DNA of 64,000 bases, taken from NCBI RefSeq assembly GCF_964275005.1, contig NC_092685.1, forward strand, positions 15,598,579 through 15,662,578, read 5' to 3'. Positions within the stretch are counted from its first letter, which is position 1, and every line of letters begins with the position of its first letter. Below the pieces are notes generated by a model. That model ran no database searches. It saw only the letters and a program-made list of their open reading frames with translations, and was not told the origin of the DNA. Shown here one piece after another: positions 12,078-24,913 of the stretch. This stretch comes from Diadema setosum. Lineage: Eukaryota > Echinodermata > Echinoidea > Diadematoida > Diadematidae. The translations under genes and the position numbers were made by a program.

Positions 12078-12856
12078 CCCTAACTAGGCCGCGGGGGGGG
12101 CCTCCAAGGCCCCCCCCCTCGACGTTCCGCGCGGTGTATCGCTAACGCGAAAAGCTATCGCCGCGACGTTTCATGACTTTTTTCTTTCAAGTCTCCCGCA
12201 TCTTTTGACACCAAATTTGCGATGTCCGGGCGCGCGGTTTCGAAGTTGCGCATAAATATGTATGTGCATGTCAGACCAAAAATTGCTCAAAAACGTGAAT
12301 TTGTGTACAATTTCAATGCAAACTGTGCTTACAGGCAAATTTCACAAAAGCATGATTATTTGGGGGTTTTACTGATTAAAATCAATTATTAATATATTTT
12401 CTTGTTCGGAACAATGTCGCAAACAAGTTTCATCGAAAAAACAATGAAAAACATAAAGTCGAAAAAACAAAGAAATACATAAGAAATTCAAAAAACAATA
12501 AAATACTTAAGAAATTTTTTCTGATGGCACAATTTTTTCTCTTATATTTGCTCAGGACACTAAATATAATATTTACACAAAAAATGTGCCCATTTTGAGC
12601 TTTATTTAGTGATTTATACCAAATTGTCTGATTTCATGCATCATCACGCCTAAATTAGCATAATTTAGCATAAATGATAATTTTTTTTTAAATTTAACTT
12701 CATGGTACTTTAGACTACATCATAGGCAATGCGTGTGCCAATTTTCGTCGCGATCGCGCGGTCGACGGCCCGAGATCTGGAGGGGGGGCCTGGGAGGCCC
12801 CCCCCCCCCCCCCCCCCGGCTCTATGATCTTCCTAAATAGCCCGGCCTAGTTAGGG
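12078..12856. mobile_element. TTAA-CCCTAA MITE (family B, copy 2)
   Basis: It is flanked by TTAA at 12074-12077 and 12857-12860. The ends are CCCTAACTAGGCCG and CGGCCTAGTTAGGG. Subterminal palindromes of the form GGGGGGCCTCCAAGGCCCCCC lie at both ends, the right one stretched by a poly-C run. The core with TCGAAAAAACAAAGAAATAC is present. It is nearly identical in plan to copy 3 (27200-27970), which lies in the opposite orientation. Confidence 0.88.
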
Positions 12857-12896
12857 TTAAGTTTTCCCAAACACCTTTTTGCACTAATCTACAGTT

Positions 12897-13321
12897 CAGG
12901 GGTGTATCCAGGATTTTTTCTGGGGGGGTCGTAATTAAAATTTTTGGACCTTTACCTTTGTGAGGAAGCGGAGCGACTGAGCGGGGGGAGGGTGTGGGAG
13001 GGGGGTGTCCCCCCTCCCACGGTAGGGAGTTTTTGAATTTTATATCTTAAAATGGGGCCATTTGGTGCATACAAAAGTGACTTTTTCAGCATGGCAGTGC
13101 GGCTTAGAAATAAGGTAAATTATGGCATATTAAAACTAAGTTACGAAATTTACGAGATTTTTGACAATTTGCTGGAACACCGGTCACTTTTTTTCCCTGT
13201 TGTAGGCCTATATAGAGTAAAAAGTCCTCAAAAAACAAAAATGTCTTTTACAAAAAGTGGACCTTTTGAAAATTTGGGGGGGTCGTACGACCCTCCCGAC
13301 CCCCCCTTGCATACACCCATG
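12897..13321. mobile_element. hAT-like short element (CAGGGGTGTATCCAGGA end)
   Basis: The left terminus CAGGGGTGTATCCAGGA matches, inverted, the right terminus CCTTGCATACACCCATG with a few changes. A TGGGGGGGTCGTA motif lies inside both ends, inverted relative to each other. CAGTT lies beside both ends, possibly the remnant of a target duplication. The open frame in this region has no recognisable domain. Confidence 0.6.
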
Positions 13322-13469
13322 CAGTTCGACCTGAAGTTGGAACAAACTTTATGCTGGTGTAAATCTGCTGCAAGTGGTCTTAAACTTCAGAATTCCAAAT
13401 CATTCCTACTGATCCACCGCTACACAACAGAAGTTTATTCCTGCGGTCATTAAACTACATAATATGGCA

Positions 13470-13526
13470 AGTTCTCAGAAATGGTGCATGACACATGTTC
13501 TCAGAAATGGTGCATGACACATGTGG
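13470..13526 (+). repeat. 28-bp unit repeated twice
   Basis: GTTCTCAGAAATGGTGCATG followed by ACACAT occurs twice in direct succession. It looks like simple tandem duplication in intergenic DNA. Confidence 0.85.
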
Positions 13527-13546
13527 GAAGCCAACACTGAACACTG

Positions 13547-14256
13547 AAATGTGAAGTGTTCGCCCATACAGAGACCCTCTGTAAACGTTTGTCCTGCTAT
13601 GTATTTTTGTAAGCGATCCGTATTTCATTATGACAAAGCACATTTCTTTTCTTTTTCTTTGTCAACGGCATTTGGAAATGACTTCGTTATAACAAAAATT
13701 TCGCTATATACGTACTTGTTATACAAGCAGATGTTGTTCCATAGACTTCAATGATGATAACTTTAGGACTCATACAGTGCACTCCCGTTATAACGAAATG
13801 CTCGGGACCGGCAGTTTTCTTTCGTTATAACGAAATTTCGTTATAACCGAACAAAATTAATAAAAGATATAACGAAAACAAGGAACCACGTATATAATAT
13901 ATCATAGTATGTTTGCTGAATACTCATCATACACTGGAAAGCTATGTGAAATGTGATGGGATAACTGTATTACAATAATAAACGCTAGTTCCCCTCAGAA
14001 ACTGTGTGTGACACAAGGAGCAAACACACAGTGGTGTGAAGTGTTCACCCATGCAGAGACGCTATAAATGCTTGTTCCGCTACGTATTTTCGAAAGCAAT
14101 TCGCATTTCGTTATAACGGAGCACATTTCTTTTGTTTTTCTTTGTTGGTGGCGCTCGGAAAAAGACTTCGTTATAACGGAAATTTCGCTATAACCGTGTT
14201 CGTTATAAGCGAATTTTCTACCATAGACTTTAATGGTGATAATTTTGGGACCAGAA
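13547..14256 (+). repeat. Two direct copies of a ~220-bp segment
   Basis: The segments 13547-13768 and 14035-14256 share GAAGTGTTC(G/A)CCCAT, CACATTTCTTTT and CCATAGACTT(C/T)AATG in the same order. The second copy lies inside the Tigger-like element 13775-14317, so the first copy is probably a truncated older element of the same family. Confidence 0.65.
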
Positions 14257-14317
14257 GATTTACTTCGTTATAACGAAATTTCGTTATAACCGTGTTCGTT
14301 GTAACGGGAGTGCACTG
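13775..14317. mobile_element. Tigger/pogo-like MITE (GTTATAACG family, copy 2)
   Basis: It starts CAGTGCACTCCCGTTATAAC and ends inverted as GTAACGGGAGTGCACTG, with TA immediately outside both ends. The body has many TTCGTTATAACGAAATTTCG palindromes. At 543 bp it is longer than the copy at 22892-23085 (194 bp) and carries no transposase. Confidence 0.8.
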
Positions 14318-15263
14318 TATTTTTACTTCGCTTTAACAAAATGTTGATATAAACCCTGTTCATCATAAGTGCACCCTACACATAATATGCCTCCTTCCAA
14401 AGCTGAGGGAGGCGGGATAGAATGCAGTTCTACACTCAGAATATTCCTCAAGCTTAAGATTTCTCTTTTTATTGTGCTTAAGCTTCAAGAGTGCCTTTTT
14501 CATGAATTTGTGTGCTCATTTTAACACCACGGAAAACTGTGCACTCAAATAAAGCCCACGGTTGCATACATCACAAACTTATTCATAGGATGTCCGTAGT
14601 GCCAGACAGACACCTGTTTCATACATTTCATATGTAAATGTGATATCCAAAGTACAAGGTGTAGCCTTATCGGTATTTGCAAGTACATTGTACATGTTGA
14701 TTAAATCCAGTTCATTAACATTAATTGGAAAATAGAAAAACAAAACAAAATAAAAACAAGGAAAGTTCCATCAAGATTGCAATTCCTTTTCCCATGCAAG
14801 AAATGATTTTTGGTCTATTTTGTACACAAATTGAGCTTGGATTGTTCAGAACTACAAAGTTACCAATATTTAATAGTTTAGAGACAACCTGGATATTGCA
14901 ATTAGTCAGCCAACTCACTGGCAGGGTGCAATAGAGGTCAAAATGACATGGAATCTGCATCCTTTTTGTTTTTTCTTCTTTTCATGCATTCATATTAACA
15001 GGCTCAGTTTCTATTCTTATTTCATCCTCCACCACAACATCATTTTGTGTTTGCTGAGTAATTCTCTGTGCAGGAAGCTACACACACAAAACCAAAGAGC
15101 TATTACAGTTCATGGCAAGCAAAAACATGAGCAGCACAGCTCATCTCTTTCACAGAAATTTCTGCCAACTACAGTGTATCGTCAGCTCTTGTCGTCAACT
15201 CTTTCCATGGGCCTCTTCACATCCAAAATTGTTTTCCACAGTTCTAAGGACACCATCACATGG

Positions 15264-18200
15264 TCAAGCAGCTGTGATTGAGTCCACCATCCCAACACTC
15301 TCAACTCCATCATAGAGGAAGAAATTATTCAGCGGTGCATCCCTTCCTGATGCAGCCTGGAAAAAAAAAAAGCACGACAAATAATCAAAAAAAGAACACA
15401 GCATAAATTATCATTGTCACAAATGTCCATTACATGTACTCATTTACCACAAGTGACCACCCAGCTCAAAACCAACAAAAAGTAGGACAAAATTAATTTC
15501 CACTTTTCTACATAGTTTGAAAGAGTGGGCTCTAAGCTTTAAAATGATGTACAACATATTGGACTATCCAAACCCATAAAAAAGTCATTGAAGTCATTGT
15601 TTTATTTTGCAGTGAAAGCAGCACCTGTCTGAAAAGGTATGATTCAGAAAAACTGCTATCTTGATCTCTATTTTGTTTTAAGCTGTCAAATTTTGACAGA
15701 AGGTAGAGAAATGATTACTCTCTCAGGTAAGAAAAAATTTAAAAATATGAGTCGGTTCACCCAGATGACATATTTTGGTCCATTACAGAGAACCCTTATC
15801 TTCAAGTTTTTGCTGGTTTTGAGATGGACGGTCACATATGAGAAAAATGTTTGGAGTTTGGAACAAAATATGCACCCAATCATCGTGCAAAGATTTAAGG
15901 AATAATAGCCATTAAAAAAAAATGAAGGTAAAGTAAACATACCTCATTCAAATAATAGCAGAATACATGATATAGTTGGGTACACAAGCAATAATCATTA
16001 CACATGACAGACTTCAGATTTACAGTGGGTGATTTCAACTTCGGTGCTAGTGCTAGTGCTAGCCCCCAAATAACAGCCTTAAATCGACCTCCAACACTGA
16101 CGGTCAGATTAACGAGGCGATACCGATCAAAATTATCGATCACCAGCACTAGGTGTGGATTCACAGCACCGCGATCTCCGCGGGAATTGCGCGACGAAAA
16201 AAGTGATGGCGCATAGTTAAAGTCAAATATAAAAAGATTTAGCCAAAACTGCTTAGTTTTAGACGCGTAACGAGGAAGACTGATTAAAATGCCACAAATT
16301 TCACCCCTTCTTTAAAACACAATTATCTTTATTTTGCTCCCAGGCTCAGATTTCTATGGCCATGTCTGTAGTGTTCGTGTTTTTACGTGGGCGACCATTG
16401 CAATAGCATAGACTTTGCATGTAAAACGTGTATCTCTTATGGAAGTGAATACGAGTCTCGCACGGCAACGCTAACACCAGCACCGAACTTGAAATGAAGA
16501 AAATGATAATCCCTAGGGGTTAGTGTTAGTCAATGGGGAAAAAGCACATAAATCGCTAACACAGACGGCGGAGCTTGGTTCAGCAGACGACATTCAACAC
16601 CGAGCCCAGCATCAACAACCGGAAATACGTCATAATTTTGAGGTCAACTCCCAACACCGACGTGATTTCAAGTTCGGTTTTATCGCCGGTGCTAGTGCTG
16701 AGATAGCACTAGCACTAGCACTAGCACCGAACTTGAAATCACCAGTGTATCTGGTAAAATGTCATAGAAAAGTCTACATGTTTTCTAGCAAAGTAAGAAT
16801 GGATAACAGTAGGAGTCCTTCAGACCTTACCTTGATCATTTCTTGCCCAATGATCCCACCCACGATGGCACAAGTGGGCCCTAACTCTCCAGTACAGTAT
16901 CTGTCGAGGCAAGATTTATTGCAAAAAAAAAAAAAGTTACTCACAAGCTAAAAGTACCATTACGTGGTAAGACAACAAACAAAACATAAAGTAACTTAAG
17001 AAACTGCTAATTTTTCAATACCAAAAGAATTCCGCACTCCATGACAGAAGAAATAATTCTTCTTTATTTTTGCTACTAAGGGAAAATTTACAGCAACGGA
17101 AGAGTTACTCACATGTCAAAACTCAGCACTATGTGAACCCAGAACAACTACATAATTTGACAAATTGCTCCTTTGTCAATATGGTTTAATTCACAATCCA
17201 AGATTGGAGAAACATTTCTTCTTTGTTTGAAAATACATACAAAGTTATCATATATCTTATATGACAGTTATCATACATCTCATAGTGACAGCAGTCAGAT
17301 CACCATTTAGGAATGCACTTCAAGTAAATGGTTCTTATTATCTTTCTTTTTTTTTCAATGCTTCTGCCCCACAGGGTGTCGGAGCCCATATTATTTCTTA
17401 GGTTGTCAATGAGGTCGAGTAAACCATGTCATCTTACTCAGTGTAATCAGTGGTTATTACATCGCTCTTCAGTCCCATCTCATTGAAGGCCTCGTTATGC
17501 AATCGCTGCAATTCAGTTCTGTCGTTTTCTGCACTCACTGGCTGCAGCTTTCGCCCAAACTTGCTGTGAAACATGAAAAGGGCTGTAATCCAAGAATGAA
17601 TTAGTTATCGTCTTATTATGTCTGTCATTATGAAATCGACCTAACAGTAGCAAATTTCAGACTAAACTACATACACATATTCCTGCAAGTTTATCTGTAA
17701 TAGTTACTACACTCTAGGTGCTAAAATGATATATTGTGAATGTGTTAACACTGCTATGAAACGCAATGTCATATTAATGTGTAAACTTCAAATGCTGACT
17801 ATACAGATAACCTTTACTATTTGATAAGCCACATGAACAAATTCAATAAAAAGTATAGAAACTCTAATTTTCTTGCCATGCATCAGCAGAGAGGTCAAAT
17901 TTGAGATGCTCCCTTCATCATGTTATGAGTTTGCAATTTTCCAGTGGCAATCCAAACCCAAGGCAGAATGTAACAGTAGCATATAACTTGCTATTCACTT
18001 GCACTGGGCAGATTGTGAGATTAATTGCCCTAAAATTACATTCAGCATCACACACATGAGTGTTAGATGAGTGAAGAGTCAAACAATTCTGATTTTTAAG
18101 GAAAAAATATAATATCATTATTTTGTTTCCAGAAGACTGAAATACAACATAACAATAACACTGTCCTGACATTAATACTGTAGCAATTAATACTCCATTT

Positions 18201-21137
18201 CATTTTGATATGTCAGAAAGGCATTGAATACCATGCACTGGTACACACAGAAATGAGCTTTTTACTTATGAACACAGTGCACCCACCTCTCAAAATGAAG
18301 AAAATGTAGGGTGCCCTCTTGAGTTGCTTCTCAGACAGACCTGACCAGTCCTTCTCAAAAGCCTCCTTTAGGCGATGGAATGTCATGGTTTTCTTGACAA
18401 ACACTGTTTCTGTTGGGTCAGCCTTGAGTTTCTTTGCCTGGCTATCTGTGGCACTGCTTCCCTTCACTTTTTTGACTTTCTCTCTGGGAACATAAGAAAA
18501 GAAGAAAAGAAAAGAAATTATCATTCATAATATCATGAAGTTCAAGTCTAATATTGGACAACTGTAAAAGCATTTATTTTCTTGTACAGATATTTTCATT
18601 CAATGAGATCACAGACATTTTTGTGAAATGTTGTTTTTGCGATTTGATGTAAGTGCACTAATGCCCATCCATTTACAATATTTTCCTCTGCTAGCCTTTA
18701 CAGTACAGCTAATCACTGCACTAGTGTGCAATTAGCTTGGGGAAAAAAAGACAAGCAAGAAATGTTCACTCCTGTCTTGTAGTTAAAAGCATGGAACAGC
18801 TGGAAGAAAGACTATACACAACTAAATTCTGCGAGAGGGGAAAGCCAGCTTTCTGAGTGATTCATCTGCACATTGAAAAAAAAACAAACAAACTTATTTT
18901 TATCATAGATGTGTAGGCATATATACTAACAGTCCATGTACATTTATACACTGGTACACTAAAACATCGATAAAACACTTAATTTCCAACATTACCCACT
19001 GAGAAGAATTCTGAGGTATATGAATGAATAGACTTACTGATTAAAAAAAGAAAAAAAAAATGAATACTCTGGTTTATACAATCAACTTACTCCACAAAGC
19101 TGTGATGGTTCAGATCAGTAAATGAGAATCCATAGAAGCCATAGACGTCCCCAGCAAAGAACTTGATGTCGTTTCTGTGGCACATATCATTGATCCTCAT
19201 CATGGTTGTAGGGCTGCAGCAGGTCAGGCACACAATGTCAAACTGTTTGAAGAATTCTTCAGGCTTCTCTGTTATGTCTCCAACTTCCACCTGCACATCC
19301 ACATTGGGATTGAGGTTCTGGGCTCTCTGTCTGGAGGCAACCGCCCTCTACAGATGAAATTTCAACAGGATATACATGTACACATCTATTGACATTATCT
19401 GATTCACATCAATTTTCTTCAAATATGCAGTGAAGAAAACAGCTTTCTCTCTCTTAAAAAGAAAAGAAAGAAAAGGCCTCTTTAATACAAGAAAGAATGT
19501 CGCTGTAAATAAAATGACAAATAAAATCCTATCAAAAGCATTCTATTGTAAGATTTACATGTACCGGTAGTCTTATACAAGATCTAATCAACTAAATGTA
19601 TTGCCATTTACATGTACCGGTAGTCTTATACAAGATCTAATTATGCTAAGAGGCAATATGTAAAACGATTTTGGCATTGAAGGCAAATATGATATATTAC
19701 AGATAATCCACAAAGTCATGAACAAACAACAGCTCTTTTCCTTCTAAAGAAGTAAAAAAGTGATATCCAAAAAAAAAAAAAAAACAATTTTGAAAATCTT
19801 ACATTTTTGCCGCAGTCTTCCCTGGAGGCAAGAAACTGTGAGCTGGAATCATTTTTGGATAGAACCTCAGAATCCATGAGTGTGACAGATTTGACGCCAG
19901 CAAGGACAACATTCTTGCATACCTCTGCTCCAAGACCTCCCAAGCCAACAAGAAGTATGCTGCTGGCCCTCAAGCTATGGCAAAGAAAAAGCAACCCCGT
20001 GTTCAATGCAGGGCATGCATCATTTCTAAACAACAATTGTAGCTACGGTATAAGCCAAAATCACAGTGCGTTAGATCAGGCATAGGCAAACACTGTAGGG
20101 CCTATGTAGAGTCTACATCAGGATTACAAATACTTTTATTTTTACGTACCACATAAAAATGGTATTGTAAAGCAATTAAATGAAGGCATGCTGTGCCTAA
20201 GTTGTAAAGTATTGAGTTCAACATTCTCTTTTCTCTCCCTCTCACAATGGCCGAGACAGTTCTGGTCGCCAGGCATTCACATAGCTGTACATGATGCAAT
20301 CCCCCACACAAACAGATTCATGACCTCAAGGGCCAAGGTATCAACCACGGCGCTACTGTAATTTTAGCCCAATCAGATGCCTTGCGGGACACTTGTGTAC
20401 AGTGACAGGGCTGTGTGTAGTTAAGTTTATGCACGAAACTGCACTAGCGCCTCAGTGGCCATGAAGGACTAATACGACCTCATGTACTCACTGTATATCA
20501 TATATACACATAGTCTACATCCATATCACATCAGATATCATCATGAAGACTATGATGGTATGTTTCACATTTGACCAAAAGATCTGTCTGTATCTTGTTG
20601 TTGGGGATATGTTCCGGAGAGACTTCGTCTGGCTTCATGGAATCCCCTTGAAGGAGAGCCTTTAAAGTCAAAAATTATTTTAAAAATTCCTCCAGACAGA
20701 CGGATTTTTCTGTTCAGTTTCACTTCAGGCTGGTCGCAGTTAGATTGATCTCTGCCTCTTACTCTGGTTCAACATTGAATAGATTCCTATTACAATGTAG
20801 GAGTTGTCCTCATCAGACATAAGAAAAAACACTCGCTAACATTTTAGCCGTTAGATATTCTAAACATAAACGTGAAAATAGCTCTGCAGCCTCTGCTGGA
20901 TCACGTTATTATATTTTCATATTTATATAGAATTAGAAATTAGGTTTTTTGTACATTTGTGTCCCTGCGAGCTCAGAATGCCACCTGTCAATGCGGAATG
21001 GCTTGGCTTTGGGCCATTGATTACTAGACTAGTATTAAATGGTGCCATACAAACCGTTTTTGTGCATCCAGTCCCCACAACCGTATCTGTCTATCATACA
21101 GTTCTGCTTCCTCTTCAGTAATTTGCTGGTCTTGCAT
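15264..21137 (-). CDS. SAE1: SAE1 (AOS1), SUMO-activating enzyme subunit 1, complete, 7 coding exons, 333 aa
   Basis: SAE1 pairs with UBA2 to form the SUMO E1, which adenylates SUMO and loads it onto the UBA2 cysteine; SAE1 supplies the adenylation half without the catalytic cysteine. Exons: 21055-21137, 19803-19974, 19091-19347, 18283-18483, 17438-17563, 16831-16900, 15264-15356. The joined length is 1002 nt with phase closing at every junction. Residues 14-22 are YDRQIRLWG, the family's N-terminal signature. Residues 37-46 are VGLGGLGAEV, the nucleotide-binding glycine loop. CLTCCS is at 125-130 and NNFFLYDG at 313-320 near the C-terminus. Human SAE1 is 346 aa. The start was taken at the first ATG upstream of the conserved YDRQ block. 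The exon 4 donor is GTGCAC; a better-looking GTGGGT four bases earlier would break the phase. The gene is divergent from DPY30. Confidence 0.96.
15452..15836. mobile_element. TA-flanked MITE with GTGACC termini (copy 2)
   Basis: The left end has AGTGACCACCCAGCTCAAAA, the right end GGTTTTGAGATGGACGGTCACA. It shares 'aagctttaaaatgatgta' with copy 1 (4448-5138). It sits in SAE1 intron 6. Confidence 0.65.
16023..16747. mobile_element. Foldback MITE with CTAGTG repeats, SAE1 intron 6
   Basis: The ends are CAGTGGGTGATTTCAACTTC and inverted GAACTTGAAATCACCAGTG, with TA outside on both sides. GGTGCTAGTGCTAGTGCTAG follows the left end and its complement precedes the right end. Further internal inverted pieces of the same terminus occur near 16473 and 16661, so a second copy seems to be nested or partly duplicated inside. 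Confidence 0.75.
19556..19643 (+). repeat. Two direct copies of a ~34-bp segment
   Basis: TTACATGTACCGGTAGTCTT followed by ATACAAGATCTAAT occurs twice, about 54 bases apart, in SAE1 intron 2. It has no known function. Confidence 0.85.
19975..21054 (-). other. SAE1 intron 1
   Basis: This 1.1-kb intron starts at GTTTGT after ...AAACG and ends at CCATAG. No repeat family or RNA gene is recognised inside it. The short open frames here have no homology that I recognise. Confidence 0.6.
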
Positions 21138-21481
21138 GTTGATTTCTCCACAAGATGAATCACTTTCAGTCTTAATAAGAGGAACCACTGCAGCAACAAC
21201 GGTGCCGCAACAACACTAACGTTACACTGTTGGCGATGTTTATTGTTAATTACTGAGCAGTGCAGCATCCGCACATGAGTAAAAGGGCATGCATGTGATG
21301 TGAACAAAGCTCCAACGATGTTGCCTCAGCAGAAGCTAGCGGTCCAGTGCTGGCTCGCCGCCGGAGGGCCGGGCTCCGGCGCGCCGGCGTGCGATGGGCA
21401 TGGGACATACAAGGGCTGGCAGTTAATATATATACTGCCCTCTACGAGCGTCGTTTGACTTTATTGCCTACCGTCGACAAC
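21138..21481. promoter_or_regulatory. Bidirectional promoter region between SAE1 and DPY30
   Basis: The start codons of SAE1 (minus) and DPY30 (plus) are 344 bp apart in head-to-head orientation, so both promoters and both 5' UTRs must overlap or abut here unless a non-coding exon lies elsewhere. The middle is GC- and CpG-rich (around 21350-21400, with GGCTCCGGCGCGCCGGCG). No TATA box is placed where it would be expected for either gene. The role is inferred from geometry. Confidence 0.7.
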
Positions 21482-24400
21482 ATGGCCGAAGGTAAATATT
21501 GCAGGGATATCATCGAACTTTTTTCTTGTTTCACCCTGATTTGTGATACTGCAACACCTGGAATCGTTTATTTTGAATCTCAATTCTGTGTACATGCTTT
21601 GAAGCATATGAGGACTGAGTTTTAGGTGGATTTGTAGAGCCTAAAGCTGTCCGTCGCTGATGCACTGTGCGGTGGTCTATGTGTTGCTAGGTCGCGGCGG
21701 ACAGTCCCATTCACAAACATTTCTGTAGGACATTATTACGAGTATGCTATTGCAGTGTACAGACTACATACAGTAATGACAATGTCATGAGTAAACGCTC
21801 GCTCGAGCTCGCGTCGAATGGATAGAGAGTAGAAATATGACTAGAATGTAACCCAGGAAAATCTCAAAAATCCAGAAGGTCCCTCTTCTTCCCTATTTAA
21901 TGTTAGGCAAGGCCGATGACAACTGATGAGACTAGACTAGAGTTCTAACTGTTATAATTAACCGTTACCGCGTTAATACTCGTTAAAAGTTAGGCCTTAG
22001 CCTATAACAAGCTCTTTATGTAATCATTTGCACTTTTTTGATGACTGCGTTTAATACCGTTATGTTAGATCTAACGACGCGCAGATTAGAATGAGAGACA
22101 TGTCGTACATAGACCTGTCTGTGTGTGAAACATTAGTCATTACATTAGCCTTCAGGGATTTTATGCGAGGGATGTTGTATAGTAAGGGTACTAGGTCTCG
22201 CGCAGGGACGTAATGATCGCGCATAGCGTAACTGCGTATAGCAAGCATTAATACGCGTAAGACTAAGCGCAAAATTTGCCGATACGCCCATGGAATAAAC
22301 ATACCTGACAACCGTTAAAAATGAGAAGGAAGCAGGTAAGAAATTTAGATTTCAAACAAATTTTTCACTAAATTTCCAATTTTTTGGAACAAATTTTTCA
22401 CTAAATTTCCAATTTTTTACGTTATAATTTACCTACCTTAGCTCAAAATCTTTTTTAAGGATGTTGTAGCCAAGACGTGTCGTCTCGCTTGTCTCTTTCG
22501 TATGATCGTAACCAATAGAATTCGTATTTTGTTCGATCGATCGTTTATAATATTCTACGAAAGCCGAAGCACGTTCAGCCGCAGAGAGGGGCAGACACTT
22601 TCACGCATGAAACTACATAGGGCAGCTGCGCGATCTTTACATACCCCGAGAAGGTGAACGCATAAAATTAAGTCCGACATACAAACGGCGACAGCGCACT
22701 ACTCCGTCATCGTATCATCAGGAGATTCTGGGAGGTGATTTTTCTGTATTTTCATGATATTCATTGAGAAATTCAGGTACGATTATGGAATAACTTCTAT
22801 TATAAGAGCATTTCAAATTTTCGTGCGCGATATCTAGACCCCTCAACCATACAATGTACTTGGCCCTTGCCTTGGGTTACCAAGTATAGTACAGTGGACT
22901 CCCGTTATAACGAAGTCCTCGGGACCGGCAGTTTTCTTTCGTTATAACCTGATAACGAAATTTCGTTATAACCGAATGAATAAACAATAAAAATACATAG
23001 AGTTGATAATGTTGCGGCCCTAAATTTTATTTCGTTGTAACCGGAATTTCGTTATAACCGTGTTCGTTATAACGGGAGTGCACTGTATCTAGTAATATGT
23101 GGGGCCGCTCATGTGTATCATGTTAGATTTATGTACTGGTGTAGAATAGAGATAGATTAAATATCAAATCAAAAAACAAAAATTCCTGTTGCCTTGGCTC
23201 TCCATCTCTCCCTCTCTCTCTCTCTCACTTTCCACCTCTCTCTCAATCCTTTACCTGCATTCTTTTGGTAATGGTGAGCAGTACAAACATTTAAATGGAA
23301 AGAAGAGAAGTAAATGAATCAAATATTGCAGGAGCAGACTTGACCCTGCTTGACTTCTTGATGCAATCAGCAGTGTGTAAGCCGCTTGTGCTAGTACAAT
23401 GTATTAGTAAGCAGAAGCTGCCAGCTAATGGTCTGGAATGATCTAAATAGCAAATAGTGAACATCGACAGTAGGCAACATGCTAATAATGTTAATTACCT
23501 CCACCAAGGGATAGGGACTCGGGGAGGAGGTTATGTTTTCATTACCGTTTGTTTGTTCGTGTGCAAAATAACTCAAAAAGCTGTGAACAGATTTAGATGA
23601 AACTTGCAGGAAAGATTGAGAATGACACAAGGAACAGGTTATTAACTTTTGGTAGTGATTTGGAAGCTTTTATGGATTTTATGAAGGATTTTTGATATTT
23701 TGGCAGGTAGGGTCAATGAACTTACAATTGTAGGAGTTCAAGCTGCGCATTTTTTTTAGGTTTTCATACATGTACGCGCACTGAAGTGCGTGCTCTACTG
23801 CGAGGTTGATGACGTAACAAAAGGCCTCTATATTGTGAATTTGGGCAATTTTTAGCATGCAATGCCTACATATGGGCAGATTTCACTGATCTCTATGGAA
23901 TGCTTGGCGGAGGTCTGTGCTTCAGAATGCTTCTCTAGTTATATATGCTGAATAATGCTAATGTGTATTTTTTTTGGGGGGGGGGGTAGTAAAGGAATTC
24001 TTAGCCAAATGAGTGTAGTTTTTATTGCATCCTCAGACTGCCTTATTAAGTGTTTACAATGTAATTAGTGTCTTCACTGTCTTTTTTATGCTTCATATTT
24101 GAAAGGTTTTTTTTTACTCTCTCTCTTTCAAATCAAATCTCCTTCCATGTATCCCAATTTGCATATTATGCAACATCATGTGAACTACCTGTACAGCTGT
24201 ACATGTATATGCCTGATATGTTATGTGTTTTGTTTTTGTTTTGTACAGGAGAGCAAGCTCCTCAAGTAGCAGAGACACCAGTGCTATCTCAAGAACCTGC
24301 TGTAAGTATTGTTGTCAGCTCTTTGGACAGATTTCTCTTCTGTAAATAGGAGGTATTTGTTTGATGTTCAGTTTTACTTTCAGTTATCCTGTCCCTAGTT

Positions 24401-24865
24401 GTTTGCTATTTAATTCCTCATGCAGGCTTTTAGTTTACATGGTGTAGCAATGTAAGTATTAGTACACCTGGTTTTCTATCTTAATATTTCATCACGAGCA
24501 TTTGAATCAGTCCATCAGGTTGGTCAACAAAATGCATGATGCCCATGTAACAGAGGTATCCACTCTTTTATTTCACAATGAAAATTAACACAAATGTGGT
24601 TAAGTTTTGCTGTGTCAGTATGAACTTTGGCCCCTGCTATAGTGATGCCTGTTTAAGTCAGAAATCTTTCATGAGTTTGCTGTACATTAAGTTAATTTTC
24701 TTATGTTGGTTACATAGACATCACATATATGTAACATTGGCAATGCATTCTCCAGAAAAATCGGACAATCCGTTCAAAAGTTGTGAATTTTTAAAATACA
24801 TTGTATCTGCACAGTCACTGCTGGATGAGAAGATTACTACAGTGTATGATGTTATTATTGTTGTT

Positions 24866-24913
<48 letters not shown>

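Larger units (their letters stand above)
21492..24248 (+). other. DPY30 intron 1
   Basis: This 2.76-kb intron contains a tandem duplication near 22345-22418 (ACAAATTTTTCACTAAATTT unit, twice), a Tigger-like MITE (22892-23085), a CT-rich run (about 23211-23250) and a CCTCC/GGAGG element (23498-23913). No further exon is apparent. Confidence 0.65.
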
